Source: Candidatus Saccharibacteria bacterium UBA3749
GTDB taxonomy: Bacteria; Patescibacteriota; Saccharimonadia; Saccharimonadales; Saccharimonadaceae
Assembly (NCBI GenBank): GCA_002371235.1
Contig: DFGN01000002.1
Location: forward strand, 11,707-75,706
DNA: 64,000 nt
Reading direction: 5' to 3'
This document shows positions 44,801-52,736 of the stretch, piece by piece; the stretch's first letter is position 1; each line of letters opens with the position of its first letter. Under the pieces are notes generated by a model, which ran no database searches, was not told the origin of the DNA, and was given only the letters and a program-made list of their open reading frames with translations. The position numbers and the translations under genes are program-made.

Positions 44801-46143
44801 GAATCATCGCGCGTCTCATCAATTGTTGAAGGTTGTGATAACCCAGAATAAATCGGCGTGTCACTTCCTTCAATTGTGGTTACAGTACTATACTGAAGAC
44901 TTGCTTTGGTATTTGTAATTAAATAGAAAGTACCGTTACTATTCTTTCCTAGGCCATAGGCCTTTAGTTCTTCGTCACTCAAAGCACAGCCTTCACCATT
45001 GCGGATCTTCGCGATGCAGTCCATCGCCTCCTGGCTCGGCCATACTGTAAACGTCACCGAAGCTTTCTTACCGTCTGATAAAATCTTATCTTCACCTGGA
45101 TTCCAATATACCGTACCATCAGATTCCGAAAAAGAAATTCCCTCCCAATCATTTCCCCAATCTTCGGTTGGAACATTATAACGAATATTTCCTAAAGTGC
45201 CATTAATAGCAATTGAAGTTGCTGGCGTGATACCGTCCTGGACATGTAGATTTGCGACTGATAAGCCCATTGTAATTTTATCAACAATTTCATTAAAAGC
45301 TTTATTTAAGGCAGCCTGGTCAGACGCATCATAATAATGCGCTGCATCGACAAGCCCCTTCATATTATCAGCATCACCGAATGTCCCCACAGAATATAAT
45401 TCTTTGTTCGCACTTGCAATAATTGTATTTGCTACAGCTTTTGCAGCGCCATAGTTCCACCCATTATTATCATTTCTGCCGTTTCCCCAAGCGTCTGGAG
45501 GACAAGTGCGACCCCAACCACAATCATTTGCACCGTCACTATATTTGGTTGCACGATAATCTGGGTTACCATCCGACACAAACACGATATAGGTCTTATC
45601 CGTATCACCAAAGGATATGCTGTTTGCCGCACTAAGTGCTGCTTCCCAGTTTGTGCCACGGCTTGTCGTAATACTATTTACCCAACCCTGAAAAGTACTC
45701 AAGCTAGTCGTAGGAGTAGAATGATTCGTCTTAACATTTTCCGAAAAGTCAAGCAAGGTCATTTCGACCATATCTTTTAATTCATCATTATCTGGATCAT
45801 TCCATTTAAGAAGCTGGCTCGCAAGAGAATTTACAGCCGCCTTTGCTACCGAAAGACGCGTGCCATTCCCAGCTGCAGTATCCATACTACGGGAACTGTC
45901 AAATACGACTACTACATTTGCTTTCGTCGCATCAGTTTTCTCACTCGACACACCTTGAACTTCAAGTGTAATGTCATAAGTTCCATCACCATTAGCTTTT
46001 ACTGTTTTCGAACTCTTCGGCTTATTATCCGCCGATGGCTCAATTGGTGCCGGCTCATCCGCATAGGCACCTGCCTGCAACATTGGTATAGAGCCAAACA
46101 TGATTACTATCGCTGCGAGAATGCTAAATAGTCTTCGTTTCAT
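41821..46143 (-). CDS. vWA / Cna-B repeat adhesin with PDTG sorting signal
   Basis: This 1440-aa protein has a signal peptide (about 1-28), a von Willebrand A domain (about 60-300) with the metal-binding FDSSRSMD (DxSxS), the RGTNWEAAL Thr and VSDGNPD Asp, then several Cna-B/collagen-adhesin type beta domains (starts near TLNVTKLWAD, VSVSKVWEDD, IIVKKIWSGDD, FAIRKVNEEG), an EPEPEP spacer, APDTG (about 1397-1401), a membrane helix and RRK. Pilus-tip adhesins such as RrgA share this plan. The KVW-type domains may form isopeptide bonds. A GAAGGAG ribosome site precedes the ATG. Confidence 0.9.
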   Translation of the reverse strand: MKRRLFSILAAIVIMFGSIPMLQAGAYADEPAPIEPSADNKPKSSKTVKANGDGTYDITLEVQGVSSEKTDATKANVVVVFDSSRSMDTAAGNGTRLSVAKAAVNSLASQLLKWNDPDNDELKDMVEMTLLDFSENVKTNHSTPTTSLSTFQGWVNSITTSRGTNWEAALSAANSISFGDTDKTYIVFVSDGNPDYRATKYSDGANDCGWGRTCPPDAWGNGRNDNNGWNYGAAKAVANTIIASANKELYSVGTFGDADNMKGLVDAAHYYDASDQAALNKAFNEIVDKITMGLSVANLHVQDGITPATSIAINGTLGNIRYNVPTEDWGNDWEGISFSESDGTVYWNPGEDKILSDGKKASVTFTVWPSQEAMDCIAKIRNGEGCALSDEELKAYGLGKNSNGTFYLITNTKASLQYSTVTTIEGSDTPIYSGLSQPSTIDETRDDSTLPETTLNVTKLWADQMDPKQRKDIDRVSLDLFVDRKTNPEAVRHYTFTAQSGAEWIGVDQNGKSNYTVAPGVMKKLVSPDTDGLESFGRIVTVDGERYVVLEEGHDYEFDNENYDFTGSTNHYHITKRKYHPMIVDDGKIHDVIFNDDGTAIIDNNILTKLSVENTLNGGILVSKVVMNNGSLDNSIDDKYTITIKNIKDKNGALLEKENCYRIQTYEYVDDGEGGLTQNVTSGDKQSCTGGKITEQIGVNQKIMVLDVATGTTFEVSEDLPSGYKRNAIDYQVVQYGADGTTVLPDVNEVFGNASSQVTVTNYLESGSLTITKEVTATSGDLDLAREKSFNFTVNFYEKQGDTKPVRTIDGITLMHGESKTFENIPTDWYYEVIEEAKPGFNGGVATTKTGKIEKKDNKVEFKNDYQVSKLKDEDAKITVFKNFVSGYEQFWQPGDSFVFVLNRSDGGETIESDSLTFANNTAEFVVTIEDEGTYIYTITEKTKNEDGTSAFRPGITRFDQDEDITVTIVTEDNGDGTLRLVSKTYSKESRAIYNIYNSVDVSVSKVWEDDENRDDLRKNYANYYIAVKDNNGKYVAYSDLLLEDADYEFNDLPATGASNEKLTYTIVEASVCEGEGDSISCTEFDGDNDYVAIITDGVITNRHVPVPHEDIIVKKIWSGDDNELRRPSTIQIELMAETTDTDGNQKTWVVGEPVTISAANEWEWIFKNLHKYENGLAITYSVRESMLGESQFGENEKAMFIYNENDDTLDGVWEQSVNGFEITNTWTSATNEYVYDGESEFAIRKVNEEGETLAGVKFEVNGTEYVTDNNGEISITIPVEANETEDNLVFVVKEVEALEGYEMVEDEVDVVIECKVEFTGVDVDGLKNVYTKTCTYSTEGEGGYEWNDDGGLVLTVVNNHEPEPEPEPEPEPIDPCLEDGGCGSDIEPEIPESPEAPDTGTVMAQIDNAISGGLSGSIIFGCLLLAFFKMPKAVSSRRK

Positions 46144-46178
46144 TTGATTTTATTCTCCTTCGCTACAAATTTGCCGCC

Positions 46179-46207
46179 ATTATATCATGCGTGTCAACCC
46201 CCAGCAA
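46179..46207 (-). promoter_or_regulatory. Promoter of the adhesin gene
   Basis: Minus-strand TTGCTG (46202-46207), 17-bp spacer, TATAAT (46179-46184) with TGA in front (extended -10); the ATG follows about 35 nt later. Confidence 0.7.
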
Positions 46208-46249
46208 CGATAAGCGGTATTTTAAAAAATAAGAATCATCAAAAACAAC

Positions 46250-46354
46250 CATAAGTGAATAAGAATTAATCATAAGTGAATAAGAATTAATCATAATTGG
46301 ATAAGAATTAATCATAATTGGATAAGAATTAATCATAATTGTAATATTATTAAC
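46250..46354. repeat. 21-bp tandem repeats (5 copies)
   Basis: Units of CATAAGTGAATAAGAATTAA plus T; copies 1-2 identical, copies 3-4 carry AATTGG in place of AAGTGA, and the fifth is degenerate. The period equals two DNA turns and the array lies about 43 bp upstream of the adhesin -35. Confidence 0.9.
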
Positions 46355-46369
46355 CATAATAGCTAATCA

Positions 46370-46538
46370 TTTTAAGCAAAAATGTTTTAAATCTAAACAC
46401 AAGCAAATACTTTTTAAGCAAAAATAATTCCATTCTAAGCACAAGCAAATACTTTTTTAAGCAATAATAATTCTATTCTAACCACAAGCAAATACTTTTT
46501 TAAGCAATAATAATTCTATTCTAAGCACAAGCAAATAT
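46370..46538. repeat. 42-43-bp tandem repeats (about 4 copies)
   Basis: Units run TTTTTTAAGCAATAATAATT, CTATTCTAAGCACAAGCAAA and TAC; later copies are nearly identical, the first is diverged. The period is about four DNA turns. On the minus strand each unit holds a weak promoter-like TTGCTT-16-TATTAT. Confidence 0.9.
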
Positions 46539-46593
46539 ATGGTTTTTATTTAACGTCTATTACATATAGTTACGCTCGTAGCCACAGTATGCC

Positions 46594-46622
46594 ATTATAC
46601 AACACTGGTCTATATCCAGGAA
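46594..46622 (-). promoter_or_regulatory. Candidate upstream promoter reading into the repeats
   Basis: TTCCTG (46617-46622), 17 bp, TATAAT (46594-46599) on the minus strand. If used, it would give the adhesin mRNA a leader of about 440 nt made mostly of the tandem repeats. Confidence 0.4.
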
Positions 46623-46680
46623 CAAGCTACAGTGGCAGACAACTTTTTTAATTCTGAAATGATTGAAAACTCATCAACAA

Positions 46681-46715
46681 AAAAATGAATTGGAATTCAT
46701 ATCCAATTCATTTTT
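46681..46715 (-). terminator. Terminator after rpsH
   Basis: AAAAATGAATTGGA/TCCAATTCATTTTT stem with a 7-nt loop; it closes the L3-to-S8 transcript before the adhesin island. It also works in the other direction. Confidence 0.85.
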
Positions 46716-46764
46716 CTTACTGGCTATTTCTATTTAATTCTTTTCCCCGGAAAAGAATTTAAGC

Positions 46765-47166
46765 CTACCATACTTTAACAAGTATTTCACCACCAAGACG
46801 ATTTTTCTTCGCCTCACGACCGGTCATTAGACCTTTCGAGGTGGATACGATTACAATACCGCGTCCAGACTTAATCGTAGGTAATTCATCAGCCGAAGAA
46901 TACACACGACGACCAGGCTTAGATACCTTGGTAATCTCACTAATGCGAGCATTTGTGCCTGGTTCATTAATTACGATATGAAGCATTTCGCGTGGTTCAC
47001 CAGCTACTACTTCACACGATACAATGTAGCCATTCTTAGCTAAAACTTTCATTAGTCCAGCTTTCAATTTCGAAGCCGGAACTAGTATTTCGTTCTTGCC
47101 TACTATCACCGCATTACGAATTCGCGTGATAAGATCGGCAATTTGATCAGTAGATTGTATTGACAT
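46765..47166 (-). CDS. rpsH: 30S ribosomal protein S8
   Basis: uS8 (133 aa) binds the 16S central domain and represses the spc operon in E. coli. TDQIADLITRIRNAVIVGKN and the C-terminal GIVIVSTSKGLMTGREAKKN with GGEILVKVW are typical. It lies 12 nt after rpsN and is followed by a terminator, unlike the usual direct link to rplF. Confidence 0.96.
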   Translation of the reverse strand: MSIQSTDQIADLITRIRNAVIVGKNEILVPASKLKAGLMKVLAKNGYIVSCEVVAGEPREMLHIVINEPGTNARISEITKVSKPGRRVYSSADELPTIKSGRGIVIVSTSKGLMTGREAKKNRLGGEILVKVW

Positions 47167-47178
47167 ATTTCTCCTTTC

Positions 47179-47448
47179 TTACCAGCTACTCTTAGTTACA
47201 CCAGGAATCTCACCGTTCGATGCTTTTTCCCGGAAGTTAATACGTGAAAGACCAAATCGACGCATGTAACCACGTGGACGACCGTCCAACATGTCACGAT
47301 TCTTTAACCTTGTTGGTGAAGAATTGCGCGGTAACTTTTGTAAACCTTCTAGGTCACCCGCCATCTTCAACGCTGCACGCTTTTCTTTATATTTGTTATA
47401 CATCTTTTGTCGTTTTTCATCGCGAAGCACTGCAGATTTCTTTGCCAT
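47179..47448 (-). CDS. rpsN: 30S ribosomal protein S14 (Cys-less long form)
   Basis: uS14 (89 aa) is in the 30S head. [20 protein letters not shown] and [20 protein letters not shown] with [11 protein letters not shown] mark the zinc-free long form. The start at 47448 fits the family and lies 1 nt from the rplE stop; the seven residues of the longer reading would overlap rplE. Confidence 0.95.
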   Translation of the reverse strand: MAKKSAVLRDEKRQKMYNKYKEKRAALKMAGDLEGLQKLPRNSSPTRLKNRDMLDGRPRGYMRRFGLSRINFREKASNGEIPGVTKSSW

Positions 47449-47449
47449 A

Positions 47450-48082
47450 CTACTTTGCCTCCTTTTCAAACGGCATTCCGAATAATTCTAACAATTTAAG
47501 ACTTCCTTCCTTTGAGCCATTTTTAATTATAAACGTAACTTCAAGACCGTGGAGTACAGATGCATCCTCGAAAGTGATTTCTGGGAATACAGTCTGCTCT
47601 TTTAGTCCTAAGTTATAGTTACCTTGCACATCAAAAGCCTTCCTCGAAACGCCGTGAAAATCACGCACGTGTGGTAAAGCAATATTGATTAAGCGATCGA
47701 CAAATTCATACATTTTGTCATTACGCAAAGTTGTGAGGTACCCAACCGGTGCACCCATTCCCTTACGAATTTTAAACGTCGCAATTGATTTTTTCGCGAG
47801 ACGAGAAGTTGCAGCCTGACCTGTAATTTTAGCCAGCGTCAATGCTACGGTTTCAGTAAAACGCTTATCTTCACGCTTCTTACCAACACCGCAAGAGACT
47901 ACAACTTTTTCTAGTTTAGGAACTTGGTTAATATTTTTGAGACCAAGCTCTTTTTGTAGTTTCACCTTTAGCTCATTATTATAGAGAGCCTTCAGGCGTG
48001 GTTGTGCTTTGGCCTCGGACTTGACTGCTTTTTTCACAGTCTTAGTGGTCTTAGCCTCGGCAGCCGTTTTCTTTTCCGCCAT
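47450..48082 (-). CDS. rplE: 50S ribosomal protein L5
   Basis: uL5 (210 aa) links 5S rRNA and the P-site tRNA. Core segments [40 protein letters not shown] and [16 protein letters not shown] are clear. A 30-residue Lys/Ala-rich N-terminal extension precedes the core. Confidence 0.96.
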   Translation of the reverse strand: MAEKKTAAEAKTTKTVKKAVKSEAKAQPRLKALYNNELKVKLQKELGLKNINQVPKLEKVVVSCGVGKKREDKRFTETVALTLAKITGQAATSRLAKKSIATFKIRKGMGAPVGYLTTLRNDKMYEFVDRLINIALPHVRDFHGVSRKAFDVQGNYNLGLKEQTVFPEITFEDASVLHGLEVTFIIKNGSKEGSLKLLELFGMPFEKEAK

Positions 48083-48390
48083 TACTTAGCTCCTTTCTTA
48101 GCTTTACTTGCTTTTTTGTCGTTCTTGCCGTTGTCAACTTTTTTCACAGCCGACTTCACGTATTTAGCTGCTTCAACTAGCTTCAAATTCGACAAATCAA
48201 TACCAACGTGAATAGTTTTCTTACCACCAGTTGGGTTCATATATGATTTTTTCATGTGACGCTCGATTGTACCAATCCCCTCAAGACAAGCCTTGCCAGC
48301 CTTGCGATCGACTTTTACAATCTTCGCCGTTTCACCCTTATGATTGCCAGATAGCACCATCACTTTATCATGAATCTTCAAACTTTTCAT
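48082..48390 (-). CDS. rplX: 50S ribosomal protein L24
   Basis: uL24 (102 aa) is an assembly initiator. The KOW motif region KIHDKVMVLSGNHKGETAKI with VDRKAGKACLEGI is clear, and a basic C-terminal tail follows. It overlaps both rplN and rplE by 1 nt. Confidence 0.95.
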   Translation of the reverse strand: MKSLKIHDKVMVLSGNHKGETAKIVKVDRKAGKACLEGIGTIERHMKKSYMNPTGGKKTIHVGIDLSNLKLVEAAKYVKSAVKKVDNGKNDKKASKAKKGAK

Positions 48391-48758
48391 TAGAGTACCT
48401 CCGGCGCCAAGCTAATAATCTTGGTAAATCCAGCATCACGTATTTCGCGTGGGATTGGCCCAAAGACACGTGTGCCTCTTGGTGTTTTATCTTCGTTTAC
48501 AAGAACCGCAGCGTTCTCATCGAATCTAATTGTAGAGCCATCTGGACGACGAATCGGAGCGACGGTTCTTACAATTACTGCACGAACTACGGCCTTCTTC
48601 TTTACACCACCAGTCGGTGAAGCATCCTTGACTGAACAAGTCACTACATCGCCAACTTTAGCATAACGAGCATGTGTACCGCCAAGCACCCGAATCACTC
48701 CAAGTTCTTTAGCGCCACTGTTGTCCGCTACCTTTAGTCTTGTTTCCTGCTGTATCAT
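48390..48758 (-). CDS. rplN: 50S ribosomal protein L14
   Basis: uL14 (122 aa) lies at the subunit interface. [40 protein letters not shown] and [20 protein letters not shown] are highly conserved. No extension is present. Confidence 0.97.
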   Translation of the reverse strand: MIQQETRLKVADNSGAKELGVIRVLGGTHARYAKVGDVVTCSVKDASPTGGVKKKAVVRAVIVRTVAPIRRPDGSTIRFDENAAVLVNEDKTPRGTRVFGPIPREIRDAGFTKIISLAPEVL

Positions 48759-49135
48759 TACTCTTCCTCCCCTTCTTCTGCCTTCGCCGTATTAACTTCT
48801 TCAGCTTCAGCTTTCTTAGTCTCAGCAATCTTATCAGCGCCTATTTTCTCCGGCATCTCAATCGTATTTACATCATCTTTCAATTCAACCTTACCACGAG
48901 AGCGCTCAAGAATCTTAACTAAAGTATAAGCCTTAGTCTTAGAAATTGGACGCGTCATCGCAATCTGCACCTTGTCGCCCTCATGAGCTTCATTATTCTC
49001 GTCATGTGCAGTATATTTACGAGTTTTTGTATACTGTTTACGATAAAGTGGATGAGTTTCCCTGCTCACGATTGAGACGGTAATGGTCTTATCGCGCTTA
49101 TCACTAGTCACAATACCAATCAAAGTGTGTGCCAT
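48758..49135 (-). CDS. rpsQ: 30S ribosomal protein S17 with acidic tail
   Basis: uS17 (125 aa) is a primary 16S binder. Core [31 protein letters not shown] [20 protein letters not shown] and [17 protein letters not shown] fill the first 80 residues; the last 45 are Glu/Ala/Lys-rich. It starts 1 nt after rplP, leaving no room for rpmC (L29), which normally lies there. Confidence 0.95.
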   Translation of the reverse strand: MAHTLIGIVTSDKRDKTITVSIVSRETHPLYRKQYTKTRKYTAHDENNEAHEGDKVQIAMTRPISKTKAYTLVKILERSRGKVELKDDVNTIEMPEKIGADKIAETKKAEAEEVNTAKAEEGEEE

Positions 49136-49136
49136 T

Positions 49137-49556
49137 TTAAAACTCCTCTTTCTTAATTATTTTGCATTTGACTGGCAATTTATGAGAAGCCAAACGAAGG
49201 GCCTCTTTTGCCTGTTCGTCCGTAACATCTGCTATTTCAAACATCACAGTACCAGCCTTAACTTTTGCCACAAAGAACTGCGGCTCACCTTTACCGGAAC
49301 CCATTTTTACATCAAGTGGTTTCTTGGTTACAGGTGTATGTGGGAAAATTCGAATCCAAATCTTGCCACCACGCTTAATGAAACGCGTAATTGCTTGACG
49401 TGCGGCCTCGATTTGTTTCGAAGTGACACGCTCATTATCAAGCGACATCAAGCCATAGTCACCAAATGCAACCGTGTTGCAACGCGTAGCTATGCCCTCG
49501 TTCTTGCCTTTGCGCACCTTGCGGTGAGCAGTTTTTCTTGGAAGTAAAATTGCCAT
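49137..49556 (-). CDS. rplP: 50S ribosomal protein L16
   Basis: uL16 (139 aa) helps position tRNA in the large subunit. LLPRKTAHRKVRKGKNEGIA, RFIKRGGKIWIRIFPHTPVT and PLDVKMGSGKGEPQFFVAKV are diagnostic. It lies 1 nt after rpsC. Confidence 0.96.
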   Translation of the reverse strand: MAILLPRKTAHRKVRKGKNEGIATRCNTVAFGDYGLMSLDNERVTSKQIEAARQAITRFIKRGGKIWIRIFPHTPVTKKPLDVKMGSGKGEPQFFVAKVKAGTVMFEIADVTDEQAKEALRLASHKLPVKCKIIKKEEF

Positions 49557-49557
49557 A

Positions 49558-50184
49558 TTATTTCTCCCCCTTATAGATCCAGACCTTTACGCCTACAATT
49601 CCAGCAATCGTTGGAGCATGATGACAATAGAAATCAATGTCAGCACGCAAAGTATGTAGAGGTACTGAACCCTCGATAAATTTTTCTCGGCGACTCATTT
49701 CAGCGCCATTCAAACGGCCAGAGACCTCGATACGTACACCCTTAGCTCCCGCATTCATTGTAGACTGCAAAGCCATTTTGACTGCACGACGGAAATTCAT
49801 ACGCTTGCCGAGCTGGAAACCAATATTCTCTGCAACTAGCTTTGCGTTGAGCTCTGGTTTCTTTACTTCCTCAACATTGATACGAATTGGACCCTCAATC
49901 ATTTTTTCGAGCTCTTTTTTAAGCTCGTTGATTCCAGCACCCTGCTTACCAATCACGCTACCAGCCTTAGCTGTCAAAATCGTAATTGTCGTCAGATTTG
50001 CCGAACGCTCTATACCAATTCGCGCAATTGTCGGACGAGATTTGTACCTGTCCTCAATAAATTTGCGAATCTTGACGTCTTCCACTAGCCAATGGCGAAA
50101 GTCTGATTTTCGAGTAAACCACTTCGAAGACCAATCCTTGCTGACCTGGAGACGGTAAGAGATGGGATTAACCTTTTGACCCAT
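49558..50184 (-). CDS. rpsC: 30S ribosomal protein S3
   Basis: uS3 (208 aa) forms part of the mRNA entry tunnel. MGQKVNPISYRLQVSKDWSS, the KH-type VIGKQGAGINELKKELEKM and the C-terminal GRLNGAEMSRREKFIEGSVP with LHTLRADIDFYCHHA are typical. No long tail. Confidence 0.97.
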   Translation of the reverse strand: MGQKVNPISYRLQVSKDWSSKWFTRKSDFRHWLVEDVKIRKFIEDRYKSRPTIARIGIERSANLTTITILTAKAGSVIGKQGAGINELKKELEKMIEGPIRINVEEVKKPELNAKLVAENIGFQLGKRMNFRRAVKMALQSTMNAGAKGVRIEVSGRLNGAEMSRREKFIEGSVPLHTLRADIDFYCHHAPTIAGIVGVKVWIYKGEK

Positions 50185-50185
50185 G

Positions 50186-50605
50186 TTACTTTTTCTCCTT
50201 CTTCGCTTCTGCCTTTGCCTTCGACTCGGCTTTCTCGGCAGTTTTCTTTACTTTCTCTTCGCCTGCGACCTCGACGAAAATATTACTACTAATCTTCTCA
50301 AATGGAAGCGCACGTCCGCGTGAAGCTGGTTTATATCTACGCATCCTGGTTCCGCTTGTCACGAAAATTCGTGCAATTCTGATACTCTTAGGATCAATCG
50401 AAACCTTAGTGTTATTCAGTAAGTTAGCATTTGCTGACTCTACAGCCTTCAAGACGGCCTTTGCAGCGCGCCTTGGAGTGTTCTCAAGAATCACCACGGC
50501 ATCAGCTACGTAGCGATCTCTAACTAGAGATGCAACAATGCTGGTTTTCCTTGGTTGGGAATCAATTCCCTTCTCATATGCATGTGCAAAAAACGTTTCC
50601 GCCAT
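50186..50605 (-). CDS. rplV: 50S ribosomal protein L22
   Basis: uL22 (139 aa) lines the exit tunnel. ASLVRDRYVADAVVILENTP, RAAKAVLKAVESANANLLNN and the tunnel hairpin RMRRYKPASRGRALPFEK are visible. A basic/acidic C-terminal tail of about 30 residues follows the core. Confidence 0.95.
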   Translation of the reverse strand: MAETFFAHAYEKGIDSQPRKTSIVASLVRDRYVADAVVILENTPRRAAKAVLKAVESANANLLNNTKVSIDPKSIRIARIFVTSGTRMRRYKPASRGRALPFEKISSNIFVEVAGEEKVKKTAEKAESKAKAEAKKEKK

Positions 50606-50607
50606 AA

Positions 50608-50904
50608 TTAATTAGCTCCCTTCTCGGCAGCTGCAGCTTCAGCTGCCTTCTTGCCACCGTGGCGCTTAAACTTACGAGTTGGCGCAAATTCGCCAAGCTT
50701 GTGACCTACCATATTTTCTGAAACGAAGACAGGCACATGAACCTTGCCGTTATGTACAGCAATCGTTCGACCCACCATCTCTGGCGAAATCGTTGACTGT
50801 CTTGCCCAAGTCTTGATTATGGTGCGATCTTCAGCAGTCAAAGCGGCAATTTTCTTTGCGAGTTTGAAGTCCACAAATGGACCTTTTTTAAGACTCCTAG
50901 ACAT
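50608..50904 (-). CDS. rpsS: 30S ribosomal protein S19
   Basis: uS19 (98 aa) is in the 30S head. [40 protein letters not shown] and [20 protein letters not shown] are characteristic. It overlaps rplB by 1 nt. Confidence 0.97.
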   Translation of the reverse strand: MSRSLKKGPFVDFKLAKKIAALTAEDRTIIKTWARQSTISPEMVGRTIAVHNGKVHVPVFVSENMVGHKLGEFAPTRKFKRHGGKKAAEAAAAEKGAN

Positions 50905-51740
50905 TATTTCCTCTTTCCTTCGTGGCGACTGCGCACGATCATTTTATTGGTTTTCTTATTGTGACGAGTTCGGTAGCCAAGCGTTAACTGTCCCCATGGA
51001 GTGCGTGGAGCCTTACCAGAACCGTGACGACCACCATCACCACCACCATGTGGGTGATCTGTTGCGTTCATCACTACACCACGTACAGTTGGACGAATAC
51101 CTTTGCGGCGGCGGCGGCCAGCTGCACCAATCTTCACATTCTGGTGCTGTAAGTTGGAAACAGTACCAACTGATGCTTCACATTCACTTAATACTTTACG
51201 TACTTCACCCGATGGTAATCGAAGTGTAGCATAGCCATTTTCTTTTGCCATTAATTGTGCCTGAACACCTGCAGCACGCACCATCTGTGCGCCCTTACCT
51301 GGCGTCAATTCTACAGCATATACAAATGTACCCACTGGGATATTCTCAAGTGGCATTCTGCTTGATTCTTCAACTTCAATTTCCTTACCAGTTTTGAAAG
51401 TAGTGCCCTTCGCCATTTTAACATCGGCTAAGACATAATAATATACGCCATTCTCATCCTTAACTCTTGCGATACGAGCTGAACGATTTGGATCATATTC
51501 GATTTCCTCAACCGTAAAAGTCAAGTTCTCTGGTAATTTGTAAGTCAAAATACGATAATGGCGTTTTACACCGCCACCACGATGTCGTACCGTGATACGA
51601 CCTTGGTTATTCTTGCCCGCTTGTTGCTTCTTAGCTAGTGTCAAAGACTTCATTGGCTTACGAGTCGTAATTTGATCGAAATCCTGTGTCGTCTTCTGGC
51701 GCTGCGCCGGAGTAATCGGGCGATAAGCCTTGATTGACAT
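50904..51740 (-). CDS. rplB: 50S ribosomal protein L2
   Basis: uL2 (278 aa) is next to the peptidyl transferase centre. It includes [40 protein letters not shown] and the catalytic-centre loop [18 protein letters not shown]. Length is normal. It overlaps rplW and rpsS by 1 nt each. Confidence 0.97.
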   Translation of the reverse strand: MSIKAYRPITPAQRQKTTQDFDQITTRKPMKSLTLAKKQQAGKNNQGRITVRHRGGGVKRHYRILTYKLPENLTFTVEEIEYDPNRSARIARVKDENGVYYYVLADVKMAKGTTFKTGKEIEVEESSRMPLENIPVGTFVYAVELTPGKGAQMVRAAGVQAQLMAKENGYATLRLPSGEVRKVLSECEASVGTVSNLQHQNVKIGAAGRRRRKGIRPTVRGVVMNATDHPHGGGDGGRHGSGKAPRTPWGQLTLGYRTRHNKKTNKMIVRSRHEGKRK

Positions 51741-52135
51741 TATTTATTCTCCTTCCCTGCATTCTTGTCAGCCTTTTTGGCTTCCTTTGCGCTGGTCTTC
51801 TTCTCATCTTCGTGTTCATTTACATCTTCAAACACTTTGATTGAGTCACCTTGCTTTAATCTAACATAAGCAAACTTTTTATCCTGTCGATGTGTAATAC
51901 CTGGATAGGCGTGTTTGCCCTTGCTAAACTTAGTTTTCTTACCATCACGAATTAAAGTTCTCACATCCGTAACGGTTACATTAAATTCCTTTTCGACCAT
52001 CTTGGCGATTTCTTGCTTACCCATTGATTCTTTTACTGGAAAAACGTAAATCCGATTAGTCTGTTCTAGATAGCTTTTCTCGGTAGCACGAGGCTCTAGG
52101 AAATGAAGCTTCAAATTAGTATTATCTTCTTTCAT
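51740..52135 (-). CDS. rplW: 50S ribosomal protein L23
   Basis: uL23 (131 aa) surrounds the exit tunnel and docks SRP and trigger factor. LHFLEPRATEKSYLEQTNRI and FPVKESMGKQEIAKMVEKEF with VTDVRTLIRDGKKTKFSKG fit the family. A basic 30-residue C-terminal tail follows. L29, its usual neighbour at the exit site, has no gene in this cluster. Confidence 0.94.
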   Translation of the reverse strand: MKEDNTNLKLHFLEPRATEKSYLEQTNRIYVFPVKESMGKQEIAKMVEKEFNVTVTDVRTLIRDGKKTKFSKGKHAYPGITHRQDKKFAYVRLKQGDSIKVFEDVNEHEDEKKTSAKEAKKADKNAGKENK

Positions 52136-52138
52136 CGC

Positions 52139-52735
52139 TTATTTCTCCTCTCCGAGTAGCCACTTCTCTGTAGCTTTCAAAGCAGCCTCGCTAAATACAA
52201 TTGCATCTGCATTCATAATATCAAAGACATTAAGATACGTAGCGCGTACTAGCTTGACGTTTGGCAAATTATTAGTTGAACGTAAAATTTCAGGAGTCTT
52301 CTCTGCTGCTACTGCTAGCACATTCTTACCCTCAAGTTTCATGTCCTTCAAAACTTTAGCTGCATCCTTTGTCTTACCGGTCAATTTCACATCGGCAGCA
52401 AGCGTCATTACAGCTTTATCAGCATTTTTCATTGAAAGAGCCTGTCTTACAGCTAATAATTTCGCTGATTTAGCCATTTTCTTGGTAAAATTCTCATTAC
52501 CAGTGCGACCAAATGCCACACCACCATGTCGCCAAATCGGGTTACGAGTCGAGCCAAATCGTGCTCTACCAGTGCCTTTTTGCCTCCATGGTTTCTTGCC
52601 ACCACCGCTCACTTCACCGCGTTTCAAAGTTTTGGCGTGTGAAGAACGTGAATTTGCAAGATACGAATCATAAGCGAGTTTCACGAGCTCATGGTTTTCT
52701 ACCTTCAGACCAAAAATATCTTTATTCAAAGCCAT
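52139..52735 (-). CDS. rplD: 50S ribosomal protein L4
   Basis: uL4 (198 aa) has a globular domain and a tunnel-constriction loop with RGEVSGGGKKPWRQKGTGRA then RFGSTRNPIWRHGGVAFG. In E. coli L4 autoregulates the S10 operon; whether the 230-nt leader here serves that role is unknown. It lies 1 nt after rplC. Confidence 0.95.
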   Translation of the reverse strand: MALNKDIFGLKVENHELVKLAYDSYLANSRSSHAKTLKRGEVSGGGKKPWRQKGTGRARFGSTRNPIWRHGGVAFGRTGNENFTKKMAKSAKLLAVRQALSMKNADKAVMTLAADVKLTGKTKDAAKVLKDMKLEGKNVLAVAAEKTPEILRSTNNLPNVKLVRATYLNVFDIMNADAIVFSEAALKATEKWLLGEEK

Positions 52736-52736
52736 A

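Larger units (their letters stand above)
46144..46764. other. Repeat-rich control region between rpsH and the adhesin gene
   Basis: A 621-bp stretch without a credible gene. From right to left on the minus strand it holds the rpsH terminator (46681-46715), a candidate promoter (46594-46622), about four 42-43-bp tandem repeats (46370-46538), five 21-bp repeats (46250-46354) and the adhesin promoter (46179-46207). The short ORF over the 21-bp repeats is a repeat artefact. Confidence 0.8.

Noticed and set aside
46163..46357. Minus-strand ORF over the 21-bp repeats
   Set aside because: It codes only a MINSYP-type repeat caused by the tandem array, overlaps the adhesin promoter and has no ribosome site.
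46250..46538. CRISPR array
   Set aside because: The units are directly adjacent with no unique spacers and no cas genes are near.
49637..50158. 173-codon plus-strand ORF opposite rpsC
   Set aside because: It is a shadow of a clear ribosomal gene with no ribosome site or recognisable product; the same applies to other long opposite-strand ORFs over rpoB, rpsE and leuS.
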